Shown here piece after piece: positions 1 to 7,199 of a DNA stretch of 21,634 nucleotides (positions within the stretch are counted from its first letter, which is position 1; each line of letters begins with the position of its first letter). A program made the translations under genes and the position numbers. The DNA comes from Bacillota bacterium (GTDB lineage Bacteria; Bacillota_C; Negativicutes; JAEYSJ01). The notes beneath the pieces were generated by a model. The model did no database searches. It saw only the letters and a program-made list of their open reading frames with translations, and was not told where the DNA came from. The stretch lies in contig JAEYSJ010000174.1 of NCBI GenBank assembly GCA_023434855.1, forward strand, positions 1 through 21,634. The letters run 5' to 3'.

Positions 1-1
1 C

Positions 2-679
2 GTGCTAGGGGAGGAGACGAAGTATGTCGCCGACGGTAATATCACCATCACCGAGCCCGGAAACTTCGCGATCGGCGTCGGCAGCGGCGAGCCGCTGATC
101 ATAGCCGGCGGCGACGTCACCATTACCTGCGGCGGCATGTTCATCAACTGGGACGGCTCCAACGCCATCAAGGCCGGCGGCCGCTACCGGATCTACGCTG
201 CGGATATGCTGCTTGTCAACTGGATATCACCGGCAGACCCCTCCTCCTTACTGTATTGGCAGGCGCTCGGCAATGCAAGAAACTTATGCTTCGGCACCAG
301 ATACCTTGACGAAACCTATGAATTTAACATGACGCTTATGTACCTGAACGACCACTTGGTCTATGACACGCGCGGCGGCCTGCCCGGCTTCGTGGTGTGG
401 GGCTACCAGGGCGGCGCCGTCCCGGCCGGCAGCGGCTTTATCTACACGGCGGACGATCCCCGTACCGCCGCCGGGATAGCTGAGCGGCCCTGGATGACCC
501 CCGACTACTTTACGGCGCAAGCACTGCGGCAGCGGACCGCCGACACGGCTCAGGCCAGCGGCAACCCCCGTTCCGGCGCGGCGCTTTCCCCGGCCGCCGG
601 AGCGGCTCCGAACGGCGATAACAACCTGGTGACCATAGTCGACGGCGGGGTGGCGTTGCCGCCGGCGGACGGCAAATAA
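2..679 (+). CDS. C-terminal part of a filamentous-hemagglutinin-like surface exoprotein (5' end outside window)
   Basis: The reading frame is already open at the left edge, so the visible 225 residues are most likely the C-terminal end of a much larger protein; the GTG at position 2 is not a convincing start. The first 60 residues are glycine-rich short beta-strand repeats (GGDVTITCGG, then AGGRYRIYAAD), the style of right-handed beta-helix exoproteins of the two-partner secretion/filamentous hemagglutinin group. The GRYRIYAAD segment resembles the end-of-helix block of such adhesins. The last 60 residues are a low-complexity Ala/Pro/Gly-rich tail. No transmembrane beta-barrel is visible, which argues against a classical autotransporter. 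It lies 101 bp upstream of the TonB receptor gene on the same strand. Family membership is inferred; a different beta-helical surface protein is possible. Confidence 0.6.
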   Translation: MLGEETKYVADGNITITEPGNFAIGVGSGEPLIIAGGDVTITCGGMFINWDGSNAIKAGGRYRIYAADMLLVNWISPADPSSLLYWQALGNARNLCFGTRYLDETYEFNMTLMYLNDHLVYDTRGGLPGFVVWGYQGGAVPAGSGFIYTADDPRTAAGIAERPWMTPDYFTAQALRQRTADTAQASGNPRSGAALSPAAGAAPNGDNNLVTIVDGGVALPPADGK

Positions 680-682
680 ACC

Positions 683-749
683 GGCCGCTCCCGGCCACGG
701 CCGGCGGCGCAGCAACCGTCGCAGGCCGCCGGCCGGGAGGGTGCGGCCA
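683..749 (+). other. GC-rich intergenic stem-loop
   Basis: Between the exoprotein stop and the TonB receptor, the 10-base arm 699-708 (GGCCGGCGGC) pairs perfectly with 725-734. Flanking GGCCGC and GCGGCC add an outer stem. There is no T-run after it, so it is not a canonical intrinsic terminator. It may slow or process a read-through transcript. Confidence 0.4.
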
Positions 750-780
750 TAATACTCCCCAAGACGAAAAGGAGGAAGCC

Positions 781-2880
781 ATGAAAGAAGGACGCAGAAA
801 ACAATTGGCGGCAGCCATCGGCTGTATGCTGCTGTATGCCACCTGGCTGCCTGCAGTGTTTGCCGCTGGCGAGACGGCGGAGGACGCGGTAACCGTGGAG
901 GAAATAGAGGTCACCGATACCCGGGAGAAAGAACGCCAGGCCATGAAGAAGCTGGAAATTACCAGCGAGACCATCAAGGAACAAGGGGCGGAAACCGCGG
1001 CCCAGGTCCTGGAGAAACAGGCCGGTATCGTTGTCAGCAGCAACAATATGCAGGGCAAAGCCGCAGTCAGCATCCGCGGCAGCGACGCCAACAACACCAA
1101 GGTCTTCGTCGACGGCGTGCCCTTAAGCCCGGTGGGAGACGGCGTCGTCGACCTGAGCAGCATCCCGGCGGACAGCATCGAAAAAATTGAGGTGTTTAAG
1201 GGCGCGGCGCCGGTCCAGTACGGCTCCGACGCCGCCGGCGGGGTCATCTACATCACCACCAAAAAAGGCGGCAAGCATGAAGCAAACTTTTCCACCGCGG
1301 TCGGCAGCTGGAACACGCGGCGCCAGAGCGCTTCGTTGAGCGGCGGCAGTCAAAAAGTCGATTACTTTTTCAATTATAAAACCGAAATCAGCGACGGGTA
1401 TACCCTGAATACCGCAAAAAATGCCCATTACTACGACGGCAAGCTCGGCATCCAGCTGAACGACAGGTCCTCGCTGAGCCTGTTCGGCAGTTATATGAAA
1501 AAATACGAAGAGCTACCTGACCGTTACGATCAAAACGGCGTGCTGATCACCAATCCCGGCAGCGGCGGCACGATCTCCAATCCGACCAACACCAGCAGTT
1601 TCTGGTACCGAACGGCCATGCTGCGGCTCGACCCGGTTACCGAATGGCACAGCGGCCTGACCTATAACCAAAAGCTGAATGCCAACAGCGACCTCAAACT
1701 GACCCTGTATAAATCCGGTGAAAATACATCCATGACCGCGACAAAAATCCCGGAAACGATCATGTATTATGGCGGTCAGGATTCGGCCGCCGCTGTGCGC
1801 GGCTACCAACTGGAGCATACTATCAAAACCAGTCCGGTCAACACCGTCCTCTGGGGTTATAACCAAGAAATGCGGCACTTTGACCAAGAAACCTCATGGG
1901 GTACGTATGTTTTATCATTAGGGTACTATCAGTCTGGGGACACTTATTATGTCCCGGTGCAGTACCGTTACGACAGCCACAGCTACTTCCTCCAGGATTC
2001 GCTGAAGTTGGGTAAACTGACCGCCGCCCTGGGCTACCGGCATAACATCGTCAAGGATTCGCTGCAAATAGACCCTAATGCTGATGCGAAGAATGATGCC
2101 GGGTACCTTCCAGCTCAATCCTCCTCGACCTATACCTTCAAGGATCCGGTGGCCGGTTTCAGCTACGCCGTCAACGACCGGACCGAACTGCACACCTCGG
2201 TCGGCAAAAGCTTCCGCTTTCCCCAGCCGGTGGAAATCGCCAGCAGCGCTACGGTCGGGTCATCGCTGCCGCCGGTCAGGCCGGAACAGACGCTCAACCG
2301 CGAGCTGGGCGTGGCGTACACCACCCCTAACGGACTGCGCCTTGATGTCACCGGTTTTTACAAAACGGTGACTGACAAGATTCAGAGCAGGACGGTGGTG
2401 GGCCAGGTCACGTATGAAAACCTGCCGGAAGTAACGATGAAAGGCTTCGAAGCCGAAATCAGCAAAAAATTTAGCGACAAGCTGAAAGCTTTCGCCCAGT
2501 TCACCTATACCATGGCCCAAGACCCCCAAAAGGGCCGGCAGATCAACGACCAACCGAAAAACAAGTTTACCGTAGGCATGAACTACACTAGCGACCGGGG
2601 CCTGAAGGCCTATCTGGCGCTCAACTATGTGGGCAGCCGGTTCAGCGATTTTTCCAACGGCTCCAGCGGTACGTCCACTGATTCCACTTTGCCGCCGGAA
2701 TTCCTGTCCGTCAGCCTGCCGGCCTATACTACCGTCGACTTCAGGCTGAGCAAGGAAAAGAAGGACGGCCGCGAGGTCTACGTGAAAATCAACAACCTGA
2801 CCGACCAACAATACTATTCGTCAGCCTACCTTATTGCCCCCGGCCGCTACACCGAGTTCGGCGAAAGCTTCAAATTCTGA
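781..2880 (+). CDS. TonB-dependent outer-membrane receptor
   Basis: This encodes a 699-residue ligand-gated beta-barrel that would import a scarce nutrient (iron chelate, heme or cobalamin-type ligand) across an outer membrane using TonB energy. Residues 1-28 form a signal peptide ending VFA before AGET. A TonB-box-like EEIEVTDT lies near residue 40. The plug domain (about 45-155) shows the family signatures SIRGSDANNTKVFVDGVPL and IEKIEVFKGAAPVQYGSDAAGGVIYI. The rest (about 160-699) consists of alternating amphipathic strands and ends in the aromatic residue typical of barrel proteins (ESFKF). Length is normal for the family. An AAGGAGGA ribosome site 5 bases before the ATG fixes the start. 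No transporter genes lie nearby, so the ligand cannot be named. Its presence is strong evidence for a diderm organism. Confidence 0.93.
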   Translation: MKEGRRKQLAAAIGCMLLYATWLPAVFAAGETAEDAVTVEEIEVTDTREKERQAMKKLEITSETIKEQGAETAAQVLEKQAGIVVSSNNMQGKAAVSIRGSDANNTKVFVDGVPLSPVGDGVVDLSSIPADSIEKIEVFKGAAPVQYGSDAAGGVIYITTKKGGKHEANFSTAVGSWNTRRQSASLSGGSQKVDYFFNYKTEISDGYTLNTAKNAHYYDGKLGIQLNDRSSLSLFGSYMKKYEELPDRYDQNGVLITNPGSGGTISNPTNTSSFWYRTAMLRLDPVTEWHSGLTYNQKLNANSDLKLTLYKSGENTSMTATKIPETIMYYGGQDSAAAVRGYQLEHTIKTSPVNTVLWGYNQEMRHFDQETSWGTYVLSLGYYQSGDTYYVPVQYRYDSHSYFLQDSLKLGKLTAALGYRHNIVKDSLQIDPNADAKNDAGYLPAQSSSTYTFKDPVAGFSYAVNDRTELHTSVGKSFRFPQPVEIASSATVGSSLPPVRPEQTLNRELGVAYTTPNGLRLDVTGFYKTVTDKIQSRTVVGQVTYENLPEVTMKGFEAEISKKFSDKLKAFAQFTYTMAQDPQKGRQINDQPKNKFTVGMNYTSDRGLKAYLALNYVGSRFSDFSNGSSGTSTDSTLPPEFLSVSLPAYTTVDFRLSKEKKDGREVYVKINNLTDQQYYSSAYLIAPGRYTEFGESFKF

Positions 2881-2899
2881 TTAAGCTAAACATTACCTG

Positions 2900-2940
2900 C
2901 GGCGCCGCCGGGACAACTCTCCCGGCGGCGCCGTTTCTTT
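2900..2940 (+). terminator. Intrinsic terminator of the TonB receptor gene
   Basis: A perfect 14-bp GC-rich stem (2900-2913 with 2920-2933), a 6-base loop, then TTTCTTT. It starts 20 bases after the receptor stop codon. Confidence 0.85.
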
Positions 2941-2960
2941 AATCTATCATTTTTCGGGCT

Positions 2961-3111
2961 GTCATTGCGACGTTCGGAGTTCAATGCTTTGTCGCTGCAC
3001 TACCAGAGCGTGCAATAATGTCATTGCGAGGAGGTACGACGAAGCAATCCCTTATTTATTGCCGAAAAGCTAAGAGATTGCTTCACTTCGCTACGCTGCG
3101 TTCGCAATGAC
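2961..3111. repeat. REP-like palindromic repeat (GTCATTGCGA type)
   Basis: GTCATTGCGA occurs at 2961-2970 and 3020-3029, and its reverse complement TCGCAATGAC at 3102-3111. Inside the main unit, GAAGCAATC (3041-3049) faces GATTGCTTC (3076-3084), giving an imperfect palindrome of about 92 bp (3020-3111). The left copy at 2961 is a degraded partial unit. This resembles a widespread class of bacterial intergenic palindromes with the GTCATTGCGAG core. No gene is seen between 2881 and 3212; this repeat and the preceding terminator account for most of that stretch. Confidence 0.7.
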
Positions 3112-3153
3112 ACCAAATTGTGTATATTTTTTCACCTTCTTTACAACAGTAAC

Positions 3154-3171
3154 GGCCGGCGAATGCCGGCC
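3154..3171 (-). terminator. Hairpin after the first pstS-like copy
   Basis: A 7-bp perfect stem, GGCCGGC (3154-3160) with GCCGGCC (3165-3171), and a 4-base loop lie downstream of the minus-strand pseudogene. A similar stem (4091-4098 with 4107-4114) follows the decayed middle copy. U-tracts are poor, so terminator activity is uncertain. Confidence 0.4.
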
Positions 3172-3212
3172 ATTACCTGTGTGCAACTTAGGGGGCAGGG
3201 GCTGAATCCCGC

Positions 3213-4031
3213 TTATTGCAGGGGTAATTCATTGTCGTAGGCCACAATCGCTTGCCCTGCGGGGCTGAGAACCCAGTCGATGAAGAGTTTCGCAGTACCG
3301 GTAGGAGTGCCTTTTGTGACCATGTTGAAATTCCGGACGGCGGTGTAGGTGCCGGCTTTAGCGTTCGCCACGGTGGCGGGCACGCCGTTCAGGGCAGTTG
3401 CTTTGACTGTGCTGTCCACAGAGCCTAAGGAAATGTAGCCGATGGCGTACGGATTGGCTGTCACCGCCCAGCGGATACGCTCGGTAGAGTTATACACAGT
3501 GGCAGTGCTTTTAATAGTGTCTACACCACCCAGGAAATTGTCGACAATGAAATTGCGGGTTCCGGAACCAACTTCGCGGGTATAGACAACAATTGGCTGG
3601 TTGGCGCCGCCTACTTGCGACCAGTTTGTGTAAGTGCCCTTATAAATACCGGCAATCTGTGCTGAGGTGAGATTGCTCACTATGTTATATTTTTTGTTAA
3701 CGATCATCGCAACCGCATCCTTGCAGATTAAGGTGGCGATCAGCCCAGCAGGGTCTCTTGCAGGCCATAGGTCGCGGGAGAAATCGCCGATGTTTACTGT
3801 GCCGTACGCCACGTCATTGATGCCGCCTTGGGAATCGCTTTCGTAGTTAATGAAGGTTGTTATCTTTTTGTTTGGATCGGTTTGAGCTTTATTATATCAC
3901 GTCTCCAGATCTCCGACCAACTTATACATGGAACTGGAACCGCTTATTGACAGGGCCCCAGTAGCGGCCATGGCGGGTGATCCCACCATCATTGTTGCCG
4001 CCATTAGAGTAACCAATACTTTTTTCCACAT
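3213..4031 (-). pseudogene. PstS-like substrate-binding protein gene interrupted by one in-frame TGA
   Basis: Read from the ATG at 4031, this is a 273-codon frame parallel to the intact copy at 4391-5215, with the same AAGGAGG ribosome site and nearly the same signal peptide (MWKKVLVTLMAATMMVGS). It is broken only by a TGA at 3899-3897 (codon 45), placed as ...GDLET-stop-YNKAQ...; a tryptophan there (TGG to TGA) is a natural guess. Downstream the frame stays open for 228 codons and keeps the family features (YTREVGSGTR, NPYAIGYISLGSVDSTVKAT), although DSSREL of the intact copy has become DFSRDL. The product would be a periplasmic phosphate-type binding protein. A re-start inside (MAYGTVNIG) would lack the signal peptide and first lobe, so it is probably non-functional. 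Confidence 0.8.
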
Positions 4032-4155
4032 ATTAATAGCCTCCTTTTTTGGGGGTATTCAGGGGTTTTTATTTGCCATTGACATTAAGTAACGGCCGAC
4101 AAACGCCGGCCGTTACCTGTGGGTAGCTTGGGGGTAAGAGCTTAATTCCCGCTTA

Positions 4156-4280
4156 TTACAGGGTTGATTCTCCGCCGCCTGCCCTGCGGAGTGAAAACCC
4201 AGTTGACGAAGGATTTCGCATTCCCGGCGGGCTGGCCTGTGATGACCATGTTGAAATTATGGACGATTTGTATGTGCCGG
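4156..4280 (-). pseudogene. C-terminal remnant of a third PstS-like gene
   Basis: Minus-strand translation gives HNFNMVITGQPAGNAKSF followed by VNWVFTPQG, clearly parallel to RNFNMVTKGAPTGNAQLF and INWILTSAGQA of the intact neighbour. It then shifts frame and ends at a TAA (4158-4156) in the same DNA context as the other two copies (CGCTTATTACA on the plus strand). Only about the last 40 codons survive, with frameshifts. Upstream it breaks off into an unrelated repeat fragment (4281-4340). It sits between the broken and the intact copies, so the locus once held three tandem paralogues. Confidence 0.75.
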
Positions 4281-4340
4281 TTAATCCGACCATCATGCCG
4301 CATGCGGACGCAGCGGACATAGAAGCGAGAAGAGGAGGGG
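4281..4340 (+). repeat. Inverted fragment of the leader element shared by the pstS-like and RTX genes
   Basis: This 60-bp plus-strand segment (AATCCGACCATCATGCCGCA, continuing through ATGCGGACGCAG to AGCGAGAAGAGGAGGGG) is similar to the minus-strand core of the two leader elements at 5320-5516 and 6823-7019. The shared core is GCC-NCA-TGC...GCA followed by AGCGAGA-type purines. It lies in the opposite orientation to those copies and truncates the decayed pstS remnant. Confidence 0.5.
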
Positions 4341-4390
4341 CCGTTAGTTACCTGTGGGTCGTTTAGGGGTAGGGGCTTAATCCCCGCTTA

Positions 4391-5215
4391 TTACAAGGAT
4401 ATTTCTCCGTCTTTAGTCACAATCGCTTGCCCAGCGGAGGTGAGAATCCAGTTGATGAAGAGTTGAGCATTACCAGTGGGCGCGCCTTTGGTGACCATGT
4501 TGAAATTCCTGACGGCTGTGTAGGTGCCGGCTTTTGCGTTCGCTACAGTGGCGGCCACGCCGTTCAGGCTGGTTGCTTTGACGGTGCTGTCCACAGAGCC
4601 TAAGGAAATGTAGCCGATGGCGTATGGATTGGCTGCGACCGCTGCACGGATGAGCTCGGTGGATTTATACACAGTGGCAGTGCTTTTAATAGTGTCTGTA
4701 CCACCTAAGAAAGTGCTAACAAAGAAACTACGGGTCCCGGAACCAACTTCACGGGTATAGACAACAATTGGCTGGCTAGCGCCGCCTACTTGCGACCAGT
4801 TTGTGTAAGTGCCGTTATAAATACCGGCAATCTGCGCTGAGGTGAGATTGTTCACCAAGGTATTATTTTTGTTAACGATCATCGCAACCGCGTCCTTGCA
4901 GATTACGGTAGCCTTCAGCCCGCTGGCAATTTCTGCCGCTGTTAGTTCGCGGGAGGAATCGCCGATGTTTACTGTGCCGGCGGCCACGTCCTTGATGCCA
5001 CTTCCGGAATCGCTTTCCGTGATGGTGAATCCTATCTTGTTGGAGGGATTAGCGATATTATATCCCGTCGTCGCTCCTGTCTTCGATCCGGACAGATCGT
5101 AGACCAAGTTATACATGGAACTGGAACCGCTTATTGTCAGGGTCCCGGCGGCCATGGCGGTTGATCCCACCATCATTGTTGCCGCCATTAGAGTAACCAA
5201 TACTTTTCTCCACAT
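4391..5215 (-). CDS. PstS-like phosphate-type ABC transporter substrate-binding protein
   Basis: A 274-residue exported protein with a signal peptide MWRKVLVTLMAATMMVGSTAMA (cleavage after AMA). There is no lipobox cysteine, so it should be a soluble periplasmic protein, fitting a diderm. The mature part shows PBP/PstS family marks: TISGSSSMYNLV near the N-terminus (anion-binding P-loop region), DSGSGIKDVAAGTVNIGDSSREL, IYNGTYTNWSQVGG, YTREVGSGTRSFF and NPYAIGYISLG. Length matches the small PstS class. No permease or ATPase genes (pstC, pstA, pstB) are adjacent, so it may serve a distant transporter or act as a sensor or surface phosphate binder. The ATG is set by AAGGAGG 8 bases upstream. 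It is the only intact one of three tandem copies. The transported anion cannot be proven; phosphate is the default. Confidence 0.88.
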   Translation of the reverse strand: MWRKVLVTLMAATMMVGSTAMAAGTLTISGSSSMYNLVYDLSGSKTGATTGYNIANPSNKIGFTITESDSGSGIKDVAAGTVNIGDSSRELTAAEIASGLKATVICKDAVAMIVNKNNTLVNNLTSAQIAGIYNGTYTNWSQVGGASQPIVVYTREVGSGTRSFFVSTFLGGTDTIKSTATVYKSTELIRAAVAANPYAIGYISLGSVDSTVKATSLNGVAATVANAKAGTYTAVRNFNMVTKGAPTGNAQLFINWILTSAGQAIVTKDGEISL

Positions 5216-5238
5216 GTTAATAGCCTCCTTTTATTTTT

Positions 5239-5281
5239 GGGGTTTTTTTTGGGGTTTTTTAGGGTTTTGGGGATTGTGGGG
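5239..5281 (-). promoter_or_regulatory. Telomere-like G-tract/C-tract array in the pstS-like 5' leader
   Basis: On the plus strand there are five G-runs of 3-4 bases (5239-5242, 5251-5254, 5262-5264, 5269-5272, 5278-5281) separated mostly by T-runs. The pattern can form a G-quadruplex on the template strand of the minus-strand gene. The mRNA would carry the A/C-rich complement just before the ribosome site. The broken paralogue has only two such runs at the same place (4051-4055 and 4062-4065). Confidence 0.5.
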
Positions 5282-5319
5282 TTTTTTACTTGCTATTGAC
5301 ATTCACGTTGTGGCAGGCT

Positions 5320-5516
5320 GTTCCCTCCTCTCGCTTTTTGCGCCTGATGCGCACGCATGTGGCACCATGGCCGGATTGAAGGATTGATATCCAGTATGAA
5401 CCTGAAGCAATCGCTTCAAAATAATTCCAATATATGGAATATAATCCTTTTTTTTCATTATATCGTAAATAAGTATATTAAACATTAAGTCAATGTAAAT
5501 TATATGTAAAATATCC
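5320..5516 (-). promoter_or_regulatory. Conserved leader/promoter element, copy upstream of the pstS-like gene
   Basis: This is about 200 bp with strong similarity to 6823-7019. Shared blocks on the minus strand run from an AT-rich ACATATAA segment and ATACTTATTTA, through a TATAAT box (5462-5457) and eight A's before GGATTAT, to TTGCTTCA, TGGATATCAATCC, GTGCCACATGCG and AAAAAGCGAGAGG. Inside it GCC-ACA-TGCG-TG-CGCA-TCA-GGC can fold as a stem with an internal loop. A -35 box is not obvious. Position and orientation suggest it is the promoter and transcribed leader of the pstS-like gene. Confidence 0.55.
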
Positions 5517-5553
5517 ATAAATAGGAAACATGTTGTCGACGATGGCTGTACGA

Positions 5554-5590
5554 TACAATAAAGCAATCCCAAAAGGATTGCTTTATTGTA
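5554..5590 (-). terminator. Perfect hairpin downstream of the RTX gene
   Basis: A 16-bp perfect stem (5554-5569 with 5575-5590, right arm GGATTGCTTTATTGTA) has a 5-base loop, starting about 40 bases past the RTX stop. Its T-rich outer arm can serve as the U-tract. It is probably the RTX terminator and insulates the pstS-like leader. Confidence 0.65.
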
Positions 5591-5630
5591 CCCGTGCCAG
5601 ATAAGGAGGTAGTGAAACCGGGCTGCCGGT

Positions 5631-6413
5631 TTATACCCAACTTGTGCCGTTAGTGGATTTGGTGCCGTCGCTGAAGGTGAAGGAGTTGAGCTTGTTGCCG
5701 GCGTTCTCGCTCCAGCCCTGGACGTCAATGGTGCTGGTGCCGACGGTGATGATGAGGTCGGTGCCGCTGTCGCCGCCAAGACCGACGGAGGCCGAGGTGC
5801 TGCTAAAGGAGCTGAGGTCAATTGTATCAAGATAGTTGCTGCTGTCCGCCGCGATGGTATCCTGGCCGAATTTGCAGCCAAAGACATAGGTGTCGGCGCC
5901 GTCGCCGCCGGTGAGGAAATCGTTGCCCAGGCCGGCGGCCAGGGTATCGTTGCCGTCGCCGCCATACATGGTATCGTTGCCTAAGCCGCCGATCAGCAGG
6001 TCGTTGCCGGCGCCGCCGTCGAGAAAGTTGCTGCCGGCGCCGCCGACGAGGGTGTCATTGCCGTCGCCGCCGGCGAGAAAGCTGTTGCCTTTACCGGCGA
6101 AAATAAGATCATCACCGGTGCCGCCGGCCAGATAGTCGCTGCCACTGCCGCCAATGAGGATGTCATTGCCATCGCCGCCGTCCAGATAGGAGATGCCGGA
6201 CCCGTTGTCAACCAGAAAGTCGTTGCCGGCGCCGCCGATGAGGGTATCATTGCCACCGCCGCCGATGAGGGCGTCATTGCCGTCGCCGCCGTCCAGATAG
6301 TCGTCGCCCTTCCCACCCAAAATTTTGTCGTTGCCGCCTAAGCCGTAAATTGTATCGCCGTTGTTGTCGCCGATTATCCAGTCATTACCGTTCGTACCGT
6401 TAATTGTTGACAT
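5631..6413 (-). CDS. Short RTX (hemolysin-type) calcium-binding repeat protein
   Basis: A 260-residue protein made almost entirely of glycine/aspartate-rich nonapeptides (GGDGNDTLV, GGAGNDFLV and variants). About 17-18 units span residues 7-185; such units fold as a Ca2+-binding parallel beta-roll. The C-terminus continues with TYVFGCKFGQDTI and STSTIDVQGW-type segments common in RTX proteins before the uncleaved type I secretion signal. There is no N-terminal enzyme or toxin domain and no signal peptide, so this is a stand-alone roll, probably exported by a type I system encoded elsewhere. The ATG at 6413 is chosen because GAGGAGG lies 8 bases upstream; an in-frame GTG at 6497 would add 28 unrelated residues. 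A single cysteine (FGCKFG) is unusual, since RTX proteins tend to lack cysteines. The gene is far more GC-rich than its flanks. Confidence 0.88.
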   Translation of the reverse strand: MSTINGTNGNDWIIGDNNGDTIYGLGGNDKILGGKGDDYLDGGDGNDALIGGGGNDTLIGGAGNDFLVDNGSGISYLDGGDGNDILIGGSGSDYLAGGTGDDLIFAGKGNSFLAGGDGNDTLVGGAGSNFLDGGAGNDLLIGGLGNDTMYGGDGNDTLAAGLGNDFLTGGDGADTYVFGCKFGQDTIAADSSNYLDTIDLSSFSSTSASVGLGGDSGTDLIITVGTSTIDVQGWSENAGNKLNSFTFSDGTKSTNGTSWV

Positions 6414-6822
6414 TGTAATTCCTCCTCGAATTAAATTATTTTTGATATTTTCACCAGGCAATATTAATCTTGCCTCTACAGCTATCTTAAATATCACCTC
6501 CCATCCGCATAAGCAGTCTGTTGCAAAACTGGTCCGGGCCGCATCGGGACAATATTGCCGGCAACGGGTTGCGGGGAATACCGGCTGTATATTGTGAAAT
6601 GGTGATGCTGCCTTGTCTAAAGTTTTTTTACAACAGACATTTATAAAATCAAACCCGAATGCTGGAAGAGCATTCCGGTTTAATTTCTCACTGGCAATCC
6701 TTGCCGTCGCGAGAACTTATAAACAACTATCAGGACTGGCTTGTAAACGGAGTATTCCGGGTTTAATCCTCGCTTGCGGCGACGGCAGGCATTTAGGCTT
6801 GTCCGCATTTATAAGCCTGCTG
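6414..6822 (-). other. Long untranslated leader of the RTX gene with imperfect repeats
   Basis: About 400 bp without a supportable gene. It contains the RTX ribosome site, a second SD-like GGGAGGTGAT near 6500 with no ATG, and two similar segments on the plus strand about 81 bases apart (6668-6692 and 6749-6773; shared core ATTCCGG(G)TTTAAT followed by a CTC-rich end). Several GC-rich dyads suggest a folded transcript. ORFs crossing it show no family features. Confidence 0.4.
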
Positions 6823-7019
6823 CGATTCCCGCCTCTTGCTTTTTGCGCGCCTGGTGCATTCGCATGTGGCACGATGGCGGGATTGATGGATTGATATCCG
6901 GTATGAAATTGAAGCAATTGCCTAAGTGTATTCAAAAACAGGATAATAATCCTTTTTTTTACATTATAGCCTAAATAAGTATACCGCATATTAAACCGAT
7001 GTTAATTATATGTAAAATT
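6823..7019 (-). promoter_or_regulatory. Conserved leader/promoter element, copy upstream of the RTX gene
   Basis: This is the second copy of the roughly 200-bp element at 5320-5516, in the same orientation. It has a TATAAT box (6968-6963), eight A's before GGATTAT, then CGGATATCAATCC, GTGCCACATGCG and AAAAAGCAAGAGGCGGG. Here CCCGCC can pair with GGCGGG to close an outer stem around GCC-ACA-TGC-GAAT-GCA-CCA-GGC. It likely drives the RTX gene through a 400-nt leader. The two copies flank the RTX gene as direct repeats. Confidence 0.55.
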
Positions 7020-7199
7020 CCCAGCAATTGTTAATAATGCGCGTAAAATTTTTTTTGCCAAAAGTTATCTTTTACCATTATGTCTATGGTACTTAACGTT
7101 ATTTACAAAAAATTAACAGTATGGTAACACAAATAAGCGTAGTAAAAGATAGAATTATACTTACATTACTGGGAAAATATTCAAATAACTGGGAACGAT

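Noticed and set aside
510..1247. Long minus-strand ORFs opposite the TonB receptor gene
   Set aside because: GC-rich antisense shadows of a strongly supported plus-strand gene; no ribosome site or family motif.
5303..5965. 220-codon minus-strand ORF with Ala/Pro-rich N-terminal part
   Set aside because: It is a frame shadow of the RTX repeats running on through the terminator and leader element.
6717..6989. 90-codon minus-strand ORF across the RTX leader (segment FHTGYQSINPAIVPHA also found near 5400)
   Set aside because: The shared peptide simply reflects the repeated leader DNA. The ORF does not start or stop at matching places in the two copies and lacks ribosome sites.
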